DNA of 64,000 nucleotides from Klebsiella sp. BIGb0407 (GTDB lineage: Bacteria > Pseudomonadota > Gammaproteobacteria > Enterobacterales > Enterobacteriaceae), in assembly GCF_024807845.1 (NCBI RefSeq), contig NZ_JANUEQ010000011.1:62001-126000 (forward strand), read 5' to 3'. Shown here in pieces: positions 18,681-29,312 of this stretch. The position numbers and the translations under genes are program-made. The stretch's first letter is position 1; each line of letters opens with the position of its first letter. The notes beneath the pieces are model-generated. The model was not told the origin of the DNA. It worked only from the letters and a program-made list of their open reading frames with translations, and did not search any database.

Positions 18681-18712
18681 AAAAGATATAAAGGTATGCC
18701 TTTATATCTTTT
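18681..18712. promoter_or_regulatory. 32-bp palindrome, candidate operator of the permease-kinase operon
   Basis: AAAAGATATAAAGG and its exact complement CCTTTATATCTTTT form 14-bp perfect arms with a 4-base centre (TATG). It lies 140 bp upstream of the permease start and about 118 bp after the monooxygenase stop. It is AT-rich and not followed by a T-run beyond the arm itself, so it looks more like a protein-binding operator (GntR/UTRA regulator encoded at the end of this operon) than a terminator. The gap 18564-18851 holds nothing else I recognise. Confidence 0.55.
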
Positions 18713-18851
18713 GTGAGTGCTTTACACTCTCTCCCAACGCATAGCATCCCGGTGTCATGATTCGTGTTTGCGTTAATTTCATTTATTTCAAGTGCTTACA
18801 TCATTATTTTTTCAAAAATTCTTGCGATTATGCCGCAAAAGGAATACCGAT

Positions 18852-20186
18852 ATGAAATTGTCTATCGTGGAAAAAGTGGGTTTTGGCGCCGGGGATATGG
18901 CGATTAATGTGGTGATTGTCGCCATGCAACTCCTTCTTGCTTATTTCTATACTGATATTTACGGGTTAAAAGCAGCAGATGTCGGCGTGCTATTAGTTAT
19001 TGTTCGTTTGATAGATGCCATTATTGACCCTGCTATGGGAATGCTGACGGATAAGGTCTCTACGCGCTGGGGTCGCTATCGCCCCTGGTTACTCTGGTTC
19101 GCTATTCCCTTTGGTTTCGCCGTCTATTTGATGTTTATTACCCCTGATGCGGGTTATACGACAAAACTAGCCTGGGCGTACTTTTCCTACATTCTGATGA
19201 CGCTGGTGTATACCGCTATCACCATTCCCTATATCTCCTTGATAGGCGTCATTACTTCCGATCCCGAAGAACGACTCAGCGCGAACGGTTACCGTTTTGT
19301 GATGACCAAAATAGCAGCCTTCCTGGTCACTATTGTTGTACCCCTGCTGGCAGTCTGGCTAGGCCAGGGCAATAAGGCTCTGGGTTATCAGCTCTCAATG
19401 GGAATTATGGGAGCCATGGGCGCGGTACTCTTTATCTTTTGTTTTTTAACCACTCGCGAACGGAGCGAACCAGAGCTCCCGGTTATGACGGTTAAACAGC
19501 AGTTTACTAACCTACTGCGTAACGATCAGTGGCTTATTCTCGGCATCGTTATCATGTTACTGATGTGTGGCTATGTGATTCGTGGCTCCGTTGCTGCCTA
19601 TTACGCTAAATATTATCTGGGAGGTGGGGATAGTTTGATATCGCCTTTCCTGACTGCCGGGGTAGTCGCCTCTATTCTGGCGATGATTGCCACAACATGG
19701 GTCACTAAGTTTTGGGACAAAATTAAAATGTTCCGTTATACCCAGCTGATGACCTTTGCTCTGAGCGCCGCCATGTATTTCTGTGTCGGTCAGGAGAATC
19801 TGATACTCGCCTTTGTTTTTTATTTTCTCATCAATTTTTTCTGCGACATGCAAATGCCCGTCTTCTGGTCTTCTATTGCTGAAGCGGTGGACTATGGGGA
19901 AAAGAAAACCGGACTGCGCGTTTCCGGGCTAGCGTTTGGCGGCATCTTATTTTTCCAGAAATTCGGAATGGGGATCGCCGGGGGCGTATTAGGTTTCCTG
20001 CTTAGCTATTTTGGTTATGAGGCTGACACTCAACAAAGTGCACGCTCACTTGTCGGTATTGCCCTGATGATGACCGTTATCCCGGCTGTTTTTCACCTGA
20101 TAACCGGGCTACTGATGAAAAAATACATTATCAACAATCAGTACTATCGCAGCATTCAGGCTGAACTGGCACAGCGCCACGCTTGA
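18852..20186 (+). CDS. glycoside-pentoside-hexuronide (GPH/MelB-like) cation symporter
   Basis: 444 residues from ATG 18852, with AAAAGGA 8 bases upstream; an upstream in-frame start at 18792 has no such site. About 12 transmembrane helices. Family markers are KVGFGAGDMAINVV at the N-terminus, YTDIYGL, DAIIDPAMGMLTDKVSTRWGRYRPW (the GPH signature with the cation-site aspartates, spanning about residues 53-77) and DYGEKKTGLR. Members take up sugars or glycosides with Na+ or H+. In Salmonella the STM4065-STM4068 cluster at the same place between sbp and tpiA has this gene order. The substrate is probably a ribosyl compound or sugar phosphorylated by the next gene. Confidence 0.86.
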   Translation: MKLSIVEKVGFGAGDMAINVVIVAMQLLLAYFYTDIYGLKAADVGVLLVIVRLIDAIIDPAMGMLTDKVSTRWGRYRPWLLWFAIPFGFAVYLMFITPDAGYTTKLAWAYFSYILMTLVYTAITIPYISLIGVITSDPEERLSANGYRFVMTKIAAFLVTIVVPLLAVWLGQGNKALGYQLSMGIMGAMGAVLFIFCFLTTRERSEPELPVMTVKQQFTNLLRNDQWLILGIVIMLLMCGYVIRGSVAAYYAKYYLGGGDSLISPFLTAGVVASILAMIATTWVTKFWDKIKMFRYTQLMTFALSAAMYFCVGQENLILAFVFYFLINFFCDMQMPVFWSSIAEAVDYGEKKTGLRVSGLAFGGILFFQKFGMGIAGGVLGFLLSYFGYEADTQQSARSLVGIALMMTVIPAVFHLITGLLMKKYIINNQYYRSIQAELAQRHA

Positions 20187-20196
20187 GGAGGAGTGA

Positions 20197-21174
20197 ATGG
20201 GCTATCGCAATAAAGTATGGGTCATTGGCGATGCTTCTGTCGACCTGGTACCCGAAACCACAGAGACCTATCTGAAGTGCCCGGGGGGCGCTTCAGCAAA
20301 TGTAGCGGTATGCATTGCACGTTTAGGCGGTCATAGCGAATTTATTGGCTGTCTTGGGGATGATGACGCGGGACATTTTCTCAGGCAGACACTCCAGGAT
20401 AACGGTGTAGGTGTCGAAGCTTTGAGGCTTGATGCCACACAAACCAGTTCAGTGTTGATGGTTAATCTCACCCCAGAAGGTGAACGCAGTTTTACTTACC
20501 TCGTTCACCCAGGCGCTGAAATGTTTGTCTGCGAGCAAGATCTGCCGGTGTTTAAAGCAAACGAATGGTTTTATTTTAGCTCGATAGGCCTGACCAGCAG
20601 CCCATCGCGTGAGGCTTGCCTTGAAGGGGCGCGTCGCATGAAAGCAGCAGGAGGCCATGTCATGTTCGATGTGAACCTGCGCCTTGCTATGTGGCAAAGC
20701 CCGGACGAGATCCTCACTTTACTGCGTGAGGCGATTAGCCTTGCGTCTATCTGCAAGGTCTCAGCCGAGGAGCTGTGCTGGGTTGGGCAGGTTGAGCGCT
20801 GGCAGGATGCTCGTCATATCATCAGTGAGCTAGGGTGCGATACCTCCATCATCTCTTTAGGTGCCGAAGGGGCGCTATTAATTTCCTCGGGCGAAGAACA
20901 TCTGTTCCCGGCACCCAAAATTACACCTGTCGATACCACAGGTGCCGGGGATGCCTTTGTCGGCGGCTTACTTCATACCCTTTCTCATTCATTAACTCGG
21001 GATAGCCAAAAGCTGGCTGAGGCCATTACTAATGCGAATTTATGCGGGGCGATGGTTGTCACGGCAAAAGGGGCGATGACGGCATTGCCTTATCCCCACC
21101 AGCTAGCTGCTTTTCGTACCCGTCATTTTCTGGAAAGTCATATCAAAACATCAGGAGTTATTTATGAAAGCTGA
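20197..21174 (+). CDS. PfkB-family kinase, STM4066-like (aminoimidazole riboside kinase / fructokinase)
   Basis: 325 residues. PfkB/ribokinase fold: GGASANVA (30-37) for sugar binding and DTTGAGDAF (246-254) with catalytic Asp252, plus the GAMTALP C-terminal motif shared with ScrK fructokinase and with Salmonella STM4066. STM4066 has been shown to phosphorylate aminoimidazole riboside, and it sits in an equivalent cluster, so a nucleoside-like riboside is the first guess for substrate; fructose is the alternative. The GAGGAGG Shine-Dalgarno follows the permease stop by 1 base, and the 3' end overlaps the next gene by 11 bp. Confidence 0.85.
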   Translation: MGYRNKVWVIGDASVDLVPETTETYLKCPGGASANVAVCIARLGGHSEFIGCLGDDDAGHFLRQTLQDNGVGVEALRLDATQTSSVLMVNLTPEGERSFTYLVHPGAEMFVCEQDLPVFKANEWFYFSSIGLTSSPSREACLEGARRMKAAGGHVMFDVNLRLAMWQSPDEILTLLREAISLASICKVSAEELCWVGQVERWQDARHIISELGCDTSIISLGAEGALLISSGEEHLFPAPKITPVDTTGAGDAFVGGLLHTLSHSLTRDSQKLAEAITNANLCGAMVVTAKGAMTALPYPHQLAAFRTRHFLESHIKTSGVIYES

Positions 21175-22204
21175 ACACAACAAAATTCTCGGGTGCCTGG
21201 TTGGCGCTGCGGCGGCGGACGCCATGGGGGCAGCAACTGAAGTACGTACTCAGCAGCAAATCCGCGAGTATTTTGGTGGCTGGGTGACAGGGTTTCAAAA
21301 ACCTCCTGCTGATACCTTTGGCCGCTGCAACGAAGCGGGTATGTGTACCGATGATTTTATTCAGGCGAAATACATTATTGATGCTCTGTTGAAACACCAG
21401 CGTCAGGTCAGTGATGTTGCGATGCGCGAAGCCTTCCAATGCTGGCTGGATTATCCTTTCTATGCCAACTTTACCGGGCCGACAACCCGGGCGGCGATGA
21501 AGACTATCTTCAATGATAATCGTCCTTCATTGCAGGGCGATCTGGAAGGTGAGAAGCAGTCAGTACAAATTATCAATAAGGGGAACGCTGAGGCGACCAA
21601 TGGTTCTGCCATGAAAATCTGGCCAGCCGCTGTTTTGCATCCTGGCAATATTGAGGCCGCTATTCAGAGCGCACTGGATATTTCCCGCTTTACTCACAAT
21701 AACGTACTGGCCATGTCTGGTGCCGCGGCGATGGCTGCGGCAACCAGTGAGGCACTGCAAAACGTCACCAGCGCAGACAGTATTATTGCCGCGGGAATTT
21801 ATGGTGCTGACAGAGGGTATAGGTTAGCGCAAGAGCAGGGGGCCATGATGGTTGCCGGACCTTCGGTTGCGCGTCGTATTGAGCTGGCGGTAGAAATTGG
21901 CAAACGTCATCTGAGCTGGGAAACGGCGATTGTGGAACTTGCTGATATCATTGGTTCTGGTCTGCATGTCAGTGAAGCGGTACCGGCTGCCTTTGGTCTG
22001 TTTGCCTGCTGTTCGACCTCTGCCGTTGATGCTATTATTTCTGGCGTTAATATCGGCAATGATACCGATACGGTTGCCACTATGGTGGGTGCATTGGTGG
22101 GTGCTTTCCATGGTGTGGATGCCTTCCCGGCAGACTACTTGACTACCATTGATCGTATGAATCATTTCGACTTGGCTGAACTTGCCAGACAGATAGCACA
22201 CTAG
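21164..22204 (+). CDS. ADP-ribosylglycohydrolase-fold protein, STM4067-like
   Basis: 346 residues of the ARH/DraG all-helical fold. The two metal-binding clusters are present: TDD at 62-64 and DTD at 300-302 in GNDTDTVATMVGAL, with an N-terminal GAAAADAMGAATE that is a variant of the usual GxxxGDAxG (the canonical glycine before the Asp is alanine). Family members cleave N- or O-ribosidic bonds using two Mg2+. In this operon it probably hydrolyses a riboside taken up by the permease rather than de-modifying proteins; that is inference. It overlaps the kinase gene by 11 bp, so expression is coupled. Confidence 0.85.
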   Translation: MKAEHNKILGCLVGAAAADAMGAATEVRTQQQIREYFGGWVTGFQKPPADTFGRCNEAGMCTDDFIQAKYIIDALLKHQRQVSDVAMREAFQCWLDYPFYANFTGPTTRAAMKTIFNDNRPSLQGDLEGEKQSVQIINKGNAEATNGSAMKIWPAAVLHPGNIEAAIQSALDISRFTHNNVLAMSGAAAMAAATSEALQNVTSADSIIAAGIYGADRGYRLAQEQGAMMVAGPSVARRIELAVEIGKRHLSWETAIVELADIIGSGLHVSEAVPAAFGLFACCSTSAVDAIISGVNIGNDTDTVATMVGALVGAFHGVDAFPADYLTTIDRMNHFDLAELARQIAH

Positions 22205-22215
22205 CGCTATCTGTC

Positions 22216-22241
22216 GCCGGGACAGTCATCCCTGTTCCGGC
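22216..22241 (+). other. hairpin between the ARH gene and its GntR regulator
   Basis: GCCGGGACAG and CTGTTCCGGC form a 10-bp stem (one G-T pair) with a 6-base loop, but only a short TTAAACTTT follows. It could attenuate transcription into the regulator gene or protect the upstream mRNA 3' end. Confidence 0.5.
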
Positions 22242-22262
22242 TTAAACTTTGAGGTAAACAAC

Positions 22263-22985
22263 TTGCAGGTTGATAAGACGAGCTTTACCCCCCTCTATAA
22301 ACAGTTGTTTTATATCATCTGCAAGCAGATTCAAAATGGTGCCTTACCACTAGGTAGTCAATTACCGACCCAGAAAGCGCTGGCTCAAACTTACAATGTT
22401 TCATTAATTGTCGTGAAACAGGCATGGGGTGAGCTTATTAACGCGGGAATTATTACCTCTCAGCGGGGAAGTGGTTCGGTCGTTAGTGCAGTACCTGAGG
22501 GTGTTAGCTACGGTCATACCTTTCGGGGGATTACCAGCGACTTGCGTGATGCAAGCGTTGCGATAGAAAACCGTATTATCGATATTGAACAGCGTCGGGC
22601 CCGTGATGCCTATGAAGACGGGCTGGGGTTACCCTCCCATCATAACTATCTTTATATCTCTCGCGTTCGCCTCCTCAATAATCGTCCGTTCAACCATGAA
22701 AAAATCTACATAGATTTGTCTTTTTTCCCGGACTTATCGCTGACGGCACAAGAACTTGAGCATACGTCGCTGTATGAGCTATTGAATGTGAAAAGTGACT
22801 CTGCGATAGAAAAAGTGGAGGCCATTCTGCCAGGTGTCTCGCTCTGCGAACAGTTACAAATTCCCGCCAACAAGCCGTTACTCTCCGTTGCCCGACAGAC
22901 ATTTATGGCGGGTGAGTCGCGACCTTTCGAATATTGCCGTTACTATGTGTTATCGGAGTATTTCGGAGAGATTCATTACCGTTAA
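22263..22985 (+). CDS. GntR-family regulator, HutC/UTRA type
   Basis: 240 residues, starting at TTG 22263 with TGAGG about 8 bases upstream; there is no ATG or GTG in a better position. The N-terminal winged helix (about 5-72) reads PLYKQLFYIICKQIQNGALP, LGSQLPTQKALAQTYNVS and QRGSGSVV. The C-terminal UTRA effector domain (about 90-235) has YLYISRVRLLN and ends FEYCRYYVLSEYFGEIHY. It is last in the permease-kinase-ARH operon and resembles YegW and STM4068. It probably represses the operon at the 18681-18712 palindrome until a ligand binds. Confidence 0.88.
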   Translation: MQVDKTSFTPLYKQLFYIICKQIQNGALPLGSQLPTQKALAQTYNVSLIVVKQAWGELINAGIITSQRGSGSVVSAVPEGVSYGHTFRGITSDLRDASVAIENRIIDIEQRRARDAYEDGLGLPSHHNYLYISRVRLLNNRPFNHEKIYIDLSFFPDLSLTAQELEHTSLYELLNVKSDSAIEKVEAILPGVSLCEQLQIPANKPLLSVARQTFMAGESRPFEYCRYYVLSEYFGEIHYR

Positions 22986-22989
22986 TGCA

Positions 22990-23020
22990 ATAAAGGGAAA
23001 AACACCGTTTTTCCCTTTAT
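22990..23020. terminator. bidirectional terminator between GntR gene and tpiA
   Basis: A perfect 14-bp stem (ATAAAGGGAAAAAC / GTTTTTCCCTTTAT) with a 3-base loop serves the GntR gene on + and tpiA on -. A second short hairpin ACGACGC/GCGTCGT (23033-23050) lies directly before the tpiA stop. Confidence 0.88.
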
Positions 23021-23055
23021 AAAAGCAATCTTACGACGCGTAAGCGTCGTGACGA

Positions 23056-23823
23056 TTACGCTTTTTTCGCAGCAGCAGCGGCTTTAACGATAACAGCGAA
23101 GGCGTCAGCTTTCAGAGAAGCACCGCCGACCAGCGCACCGTCGATGTCTGGCTGAGTAAAGAGTTCAGCAGCGTTAGCAGCATTAACAGAACCGCCGTAC
23201 TGGATAACGACTTGTTGAGCGACGTCTGCGTCAACTTTGGCAATATGGTCACGGATAAATTTGTGAACAGCCTGAGCTTGCGCAGGAGTTGCTGATTTAC
23301 CAGTACCGATAGCCCAGATTGGTTCGTAAGCGATAACAGCACCGTTGAATGCTTCTGCGCCCTGAGTTTTCAGAACGGCATCAATCTGACGTGCACAAAC
23401 TTCTTCGGTTTTACCCGCTTCGTTTTCAGCTTCAGTTTCACCGATACACAGTACAGGCGTTAACCCTGCTGCTTTCAGTACCGCGAATTTCTTAGCAATC
23501 AGCTCATCAGATTCTGCGTGATAGGTACGACGCTCTGAGTGGCCAATGATGATGTACTGAGCACCGACATCTTTCAGCATGTCAGCAGAAGTTTCACCGG
23601 TAAAGGCACCAGACAGGTTAGTGTCAACGTTCTGGGCGCCAATAATGATATGGCTACCTGAAGCTGCGTGTTTCGCCAGGTCCAGGTAAATTGCTGGAGG
23701 TGCAATAGCTACACCACAACCATCAACGCCAGCCAGCTCTTTGCGGAGATCCGCAATCAGCTCATGCGCCATATGTTTGCTGCCGTTAAGCTTCCAGTTA
23801 CCCATCACTAAAGGATGTCTCAT
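23056..23823 (-). CDS. tpiA: triosephosphate isomerase
   Basis: 255 residues from ATG 23823, the length of E. coli TpiA; the longer frame to 23847 has no better ribosome site. The TIM-barrel catalytic residues are present: Lys in GNWKLNG, His in IIGHSERR, and Glu in [11 protein letters not shown], with GGSVNAAN near the C-terminus. It interconverts dihydroxyacetone phosphate and glyceraldehyde 3-phosphate. The 3' end runs into a shared terminator with the GntR gene. Confidence 0.98.
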   Translation of the reverse strand: MRHPLVMGNWKLNGSKHMAHELIADLRKELAGVDGCGVAIAPPAIYLDLAKHAASGSHIIIGAQNVDTNLSGAFTGETSADMLKDVGAQYIIIGHSERRTYHAESDELIAKKFAVLKAAGLTPVLCIGETEAENEAGKTEEVCARQIDAVLKTQGAEAFNGAVIAYEPIWAIGTGKSATPAQAQAVHKFIRDHIAKVDADVAQQVVIQYGGSVNAANAAELFTQPDIDGALVGGASLKADAFAVIVKAAAAAKKA

Positions 23824-23858
23824 TTCAATTCTCCACGCGGTAAGCATTAAAAAGAATC

Positions 23859-23895
23859 GACGCCTTAGCGTCTGTTCATCAGGCTCTAAGGCGTC
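23859..23895 (-). promoter_or_regulatory. inverted repeat in the tpiA upstream region
   Basis: GACGCCTTAG (23859-23868) and CTAAGGCGTC (23886-23895) are perfect 10-bp arms 17 bases apart, 36 bp upstream of the tpiA ATG. It may be a 5'-UTR stem-loop or a yiiQ-side terminator; there is no strong T-run. Confidence 0.4.
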
Positions 23896-23959
23896 AGGTG
23901 TTTCAAAGAGTATAAAGACTCAGCGCAGGAATGACTCTGTTTTTTGTCAATTATCTGCG

Positions 23960-24544
23960 CTAACTTAATGTATCCGATAGCATCAGCTTAATCGGTTCAA
24001 CAGCGAAAGTAAGCCCTTTATCGCCGTTATCTACGACAACATAGCGTAGTGGGCCATCATTCTGAGCGAAATAGCGCTTATTTTTCCCCTCACTCAGCAG
24101 TTTATTAATTTTTTCCAGGCTTTGCTGTTTTGACAGTGACGGACTGAAGCTGCGAATGATCGCGGCAATATATTCGGTGGCTTTTTCCTTCGCGGCTTTT
24201 TGTTCCGAGCTTTTGACCGGAAGCCGGGTTATCTGGAGTGATTTGATTTTTAATGTTCCGCGCTCAAGAGCGGCAGAAGCGTAAAGGTGCTCATTGATAG
24301 CGGTTGCTGCCCGTGTCAGATTTTCTTTATCACGATTTGATTCAATCGCCCTGAATTCATTAAGTGGTAACGTCGGGTTTTCACTGTTAAAAGTGCTACG
24401 AAACTGGGTGATAGTTAAATCAAAGGTTGGGGAGCCGGGCAGAAGGTAAGGCGCAACTTTCAAGGCAGGAGAGTTCTCTGTCTGGCTGAGTGCGACAGGA
24501 CTGACGAATAGTAATATGACCGGCAGCAGATACTTTATCAACAT
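23960..24544 (-). CDS. yiiQ: YiiQ, DUF1454 family secreted protein
   Basis: 194 residues, near the roughly 199 of E. coli YiiQ. A signal peptide (about 1-20, ending ALSQ) is followed by a mature domain with APYLLPGSPTFDLTITQFR, YVVVDNGDKGLTFAVEPIKL and two lysine-rich helices. The family function is unknown; it is predicted to be periplasmic. It lies upstream of tpiA in the same direction with 136 bp between, as in E. coli, and is divergent from yiiR. Confidence 0.88.
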   Translation of the reverse strand: MLIKYLLPVILLFVSPVALSQTENSPALKVAPYLLPGSPTFDLTITQFRSTFNSENPTLPLNEFRAIESNRDKENLTRAATAINEHLYASAALERGTLKIKSLQITRLPVKSSEQKAAKEKATEYIAAIIRSFSPSLSKQQSLEKINKLLSEGKNKRYFAQNDGPLRYVVVDNGDKGLTFAVEPIKLMLSDTLS

Positions 24545-24643
24545 GCTTCTCCTGGTGATTTTCCCTGATTGATTAAATCGGCAATTCGCGGGCTTGTCAA
24601 AACAGGTACACTGTCGGATAAGACGATAGCAAGGATTTGAGTG

Positions 24644-25063
24644 ATGACCCTACAACAATGGTTGTTTTCTTTTAAAGGACGTATAGGACGTCGTGATTTC
24701 TGGATTTGGATTGGCGTCTGGATTGTCGGCCTGGCCATCTTATTTACCCTGGCGGGTGCAGAAATTATGCCTTACTCCACTGCCGGTCTGTTTTTATCGG
24801 GTTCATTGATACCGACTGCTGCCGTGGTGGTTAAACGACTGCACGACAGGAATAAAAAAGGCTGGTGGGCACTCCTTTTTATTCCTGCCTGGCTACTTTT
24901 TGCCGGTAACTGGGAAGTCTTTGGTGGCTTCTGGCAGTGGGGTCTGGGCCGCTTTCTGCCAACACTGATCCTCGTCATGATGCTGATAGACTTGGGAAGT
25001 TTTCTCGGCACCCAGGGCAGTAATCGCTTTGGTGATGAGACCAGTGAAGTGAAGTACCGCTAA
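24644..25063 (+). CDS. yiiR: YiiR, DUF805 inner-membrane protein
   Basis: 139 residues from ATG 24644, preceded by AAGGA 8 bases upstream; the adjacent GTG at 24641 is less likely. The start MTLQQWLFSFKGRIGRRDFW is diagnostic of DUF805. Three to four transmembrane helices are visible, with VKRLHDRNKKGWW in the cytoplasmic loop. The function is unknown. It is divergent from yiiQ and convergent with fpr, whose stop codon lies only 1 bp beyond its own. Confidence 0.9.
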   Translation: MTLQQWLFSFKGRIGRRDFWIWIGVWIVGLAILFTLAGAEIMPYSTAGLFLSGSLIPTAAVVVKRLHDRNKKGWWALLFIPAWLLFAGNWEVFGGFWQWGLGRFLPTLILVMMLIDLGSFLGTQGSNRFGDETSEVKYR

Positions 25064-25064
25064 C

Positions 25065-25811
25065 TTACCAGTAATGTTCGGCAGTCATATGACCCGGTCG
25101 GCGACGTAAATGTTTCGTCATCTGCCGGGTTTCTTTCAAGAGTTGTTGGGTGTCGCGTACCATCTCCGGATTACCACAAAGCATCACGTGGCTGGTTTCC
25201 GGCGTCATTGACAGACCGACAGCGGCTTCCAGTTCGCCGCTGGCTATCAGGGCCGGAACCCGGCCATACAGAGCGCCCGCCACCACTTCACGACTGATAA
25301 CCGTCTGGATACGTAATTTACCCGCGTAGCGTTCTTCCAACTGCTGCATAACGGGTAAATAGCTTAAATCATGGTTGTAGCGCACCGCGTGTAGCAGAAC
25401 GATATTCTCAAACCGTTCTAAGTCTTTGCCTTCCTCAAGTATCGAAAGATAAGGCCCTAACGCGGTACCGGTGGCTAACATCCATAAGGTATTGCAGTCA
25501 GGTACTTCATCGAGTACAAAGAACCCTGCGGCTTCACTGACCAGCAGTATTTCATCCCCAGGCTGCATAGCGTGCAGACGCGGGCTGAGTTTACCTTCAG
25601 GAACGTTAACCAGGTAGAACTCAAGGTCAGGATTATGGGGTGCATTAACATAAGAGTACGCGCGCTGAACGCGTTCCCCGTCAATTTCCAGACCAATTTT
25701 GGTAAATTGCCCCGCAGTAAAGGGGGCTACAGGGGCATGTACCTTGAGACTGAAAAGTGTATCGGTCCAGTGTTGAATACTGGTGATTTTACCTGTTACC
25801 CAATCTGCCAT
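25065..25811 (-). CDS. fpr: ferredoxin/flavodoxin-NADP+ reductase
   Basis: 248 residues, equal to E. coli Fpr. FAD-binding RAYSYVNAP (the RxYS motif), the NADP-site ATGTALGPYLSIL, and the C-terminal TKHLRRRPGHMTAEHYW with the terminal tryptophan that stacks on FAD are all present. It transfers electrons from NADPH to flavodoxin or ferredoxin, and in E. coli belongs to the SoxRS regulon. It is convergent with yiiR and downstream of glpX in the same orientation. Confidence 0.97.
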   Translation of the reverse strand: MADWVTGKITSIQHWTDTLFSLKVHAPVAPFTAGQFTKIGLEIDGERVQRAYSYVNAPHNPDLEFYLVNVPEGKLSPRLHAMQPGDEILLVSEAAGFFVLDEVPDCNTLWMLATGTALGPYLSILEEGKDLERFENIVLLHAVRYNHDLSYLPVMQQLEERYAGKLRIQTVISREVVAGALYGRVPALIASGELEAAVGLSMTPETSHVMLCGNPEMVRDTQQLLKETRQMTKHLRRRPGHMTAEHYW

Positions 25812-25909
25812 GTCATGCTCCCGTTGCGATGTTTTGACTATTTTTACCCGGTTCAGGAGACATTGCCAGCCTGGATTAGGCTGAAAGCTCGAACCAACAA
25901 ATCTCGTTA

Positions 25910-26920
25910 TCAGAGAATATGTTTTTGAACATTGACATCTTTACGGTCTAAATAGTGAATCGACTTGATGCGACGAATGGTGCGAGACTTACCGCGGATC
26001 AGTAATGTTTCCGTCGTTGCCATGTTACCTTTGCGCGTAATTCCGTCCAGTAAGTCGCCTGCGGTGATGCCGGTTGCGGAGAAAATGACATTATCGTTGC
26101 GCGCCATATCTTCCAGTTTCAGGACTTCACCGGCATTGATTCCCATCGCCTTGCAGCGGGCTAATTCTGCTTCGCCCAGTCGACGATTCTCTTCGTTGTC
26201 GCCTTTAACAATATGACGCGCCAGCAGGCGGCCTTGCATATCACCATCCAGCGCGCGGATTACTGCGGCAGAAATGACACCTTCCGGTGCGCCGCCAATG
26301 CCATACAGCACATCAACTTCACTGTCTGGCATGCAGGTGAGGATCGAGGCGGCGACATCGCCATCCGGAACGGTAAATACCCGGACTCCCAGCTGCTGCA
26401 GTGCGCTTATAGTGGCATCATGGCGTGGTTTAGCCAGAATAGTCACGGTCAGCTCACCGAGCGGTTTACCCAGCGCCTGAGCAATATTGCCCAAGTTAGC
26501 TTCCAGGCTAAGATTAAGGTCAATAGCGCCTTTTGCACCAGGACCGACGACCAATTTTTCCATGTACATGTCAGGAGCGTGCAGGAAGGTGCCTTTATCA
26601 CCGACCGCCATAACAGCAAGGGCATTTGCCTGACCCATGGCTGTCATACGCGTTCCTTCGATAGGGTCGACAGCAATATCTACCGGATCACCCTTTCCGG
26701 TACCGACTTTTTCACCGATATAGAGCATAGGTGCGTCGTCAATCTCACCTTCGCCAATCACGATTTGCCCGTCGATATCAGTCTGGTTGAGCATAATGCG
26801 CATTGCATGTACCGCAGCACCATCTGCGGTATTTTTATCGCCACGACCTAACCATTTGTAACCTGCCAGGGCTGCAGCTTCGGTCACACGGGAAAATTCG
26901 ATAGCCAGTTCTCGTTTCAT
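25910..26920 (-). CDS. glpX: fructose-1,6-bisphosphatase class II
   Basis: 336 residues, equal to E. coli GlpX. It dephosphorylates fructose 1,6-bisphosphate in gluconeogenesis and needs Mn2+. The metal-site segments GEGEIDDAPML and DPIEGTRMTA and the GIGGAPEGV substrate loop are present. It lies 92 bp downstream of glpK, as in the E. coli glpFKX operon. The first gene of that operon, glpF, is missing here. Confidence 0.97.
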   Translation of the reverse strand: MKRELAIEFSRVTEAAALAGYKWLGRGDKNTADGAAVHAMRIMLNQTDIDGQIVIGEGEIDDAPMLYIGEKVGTGKGDPVDIAVDPIEGTRMTAMGQANALAVMAVGDKGTFLHAPDMYMEKLVVGPGAKGAIDLNLSLEANLGNIAQALGKPLGELTVTILAKPRHDATISALQQLGVRVFTVPDGDVAASILTCMPDSEVDVLYGIGGAPEGVISAAVIRALDGDMQGRLLARHIVKGDNEENRRLGEAELARCKAMGINAGEVLKLEDMARNDNVIFSATGITAGDLLDGITRKGNMATTETLLIRGKSRTIRRIKSIHYLDRKDVNVQKHIL

Positions 26921-27012
26921 TACATACTCACTTATCAGGCAGAATTAAGATGGAGTTTAGCACAGAGAGAAAACGACCTCAGAGTGCCGATCTGCCTGAT
27001 ATGAGTTGGATA

Positions 27013-28948
<1,936 letters not shown>

Positions 28949-29188
28949 ATGTCATTTGAAGTGTTTGAGAAACTGGAAGCAAAAGTTCAGCAGGCTGTTG
29001 ATACGATTACTCTGTTACAGATGGAAATCGAAGAGCTGAAAGAAAAGAACAACGTAGTGTCACAAGAACTGCAACAGGCAGAAGGTCAGAAAGATGAGCT
29101 GGTACGTGAAAATGGCTCACTGAAAGAACAACTGCAAGGCTGGCAGGAGCGTCTGCAAACTCTGCTGGGTAAAATGGAAGAAGTGTAA
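28949..29188 (+). CDS. zapB: cell division protein ZapB
   Basis: 79 residues (81 in E. coli), a single antiparallel coiled coil made almost wholly of charged and Leu/Gln heptads, beginning [20 protein letters not shown] and ending LGKMEEV. ZapB binds ZapA at the Z ring and contributes, with MatP, to linking the ring to the chromosome terminus. It has a strong ribosome site and its own terminator (29259-29301), so it is monocistronic. Confidence 0.96.
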   Translation: MSFEVFEKLEAKVQQAVDTITLLQMEIEELKEKNNVVSQELQQAEGQKDELVRENGSLKEQLQGWQERLQTLLGKMEEV

Positions 29189-29258
29189 CGCCAGCGTTCA
29201 GAATTCTGTATCGCGTTAATAAACCATAACGTGGTGACATGATTTAATAGCGAACAGT

Positions 29259-29301
29259 GACAATGCCAGATTCCAGCCCGGAAGCGGCATTGTCCTTTTT
29301 T
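29259..29301 (+). terminator. zapB terminator
   Basis: GACAATGCC (29259-29267) and GGCATTGTC (29286-29294) make a 9-bp perfect stem, with TTCC/GGAA pairing inside the loop, followed by six T residues. Confidence 0.88.
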
Positions 29302-29312
29302 CAGGCATATAG

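Noticed and set aside
26213-26851. 212-codon + strand frame opposite glpX
   Set aside because: Same reasoning: a shadow frame of a conserved gene with no supporting features.
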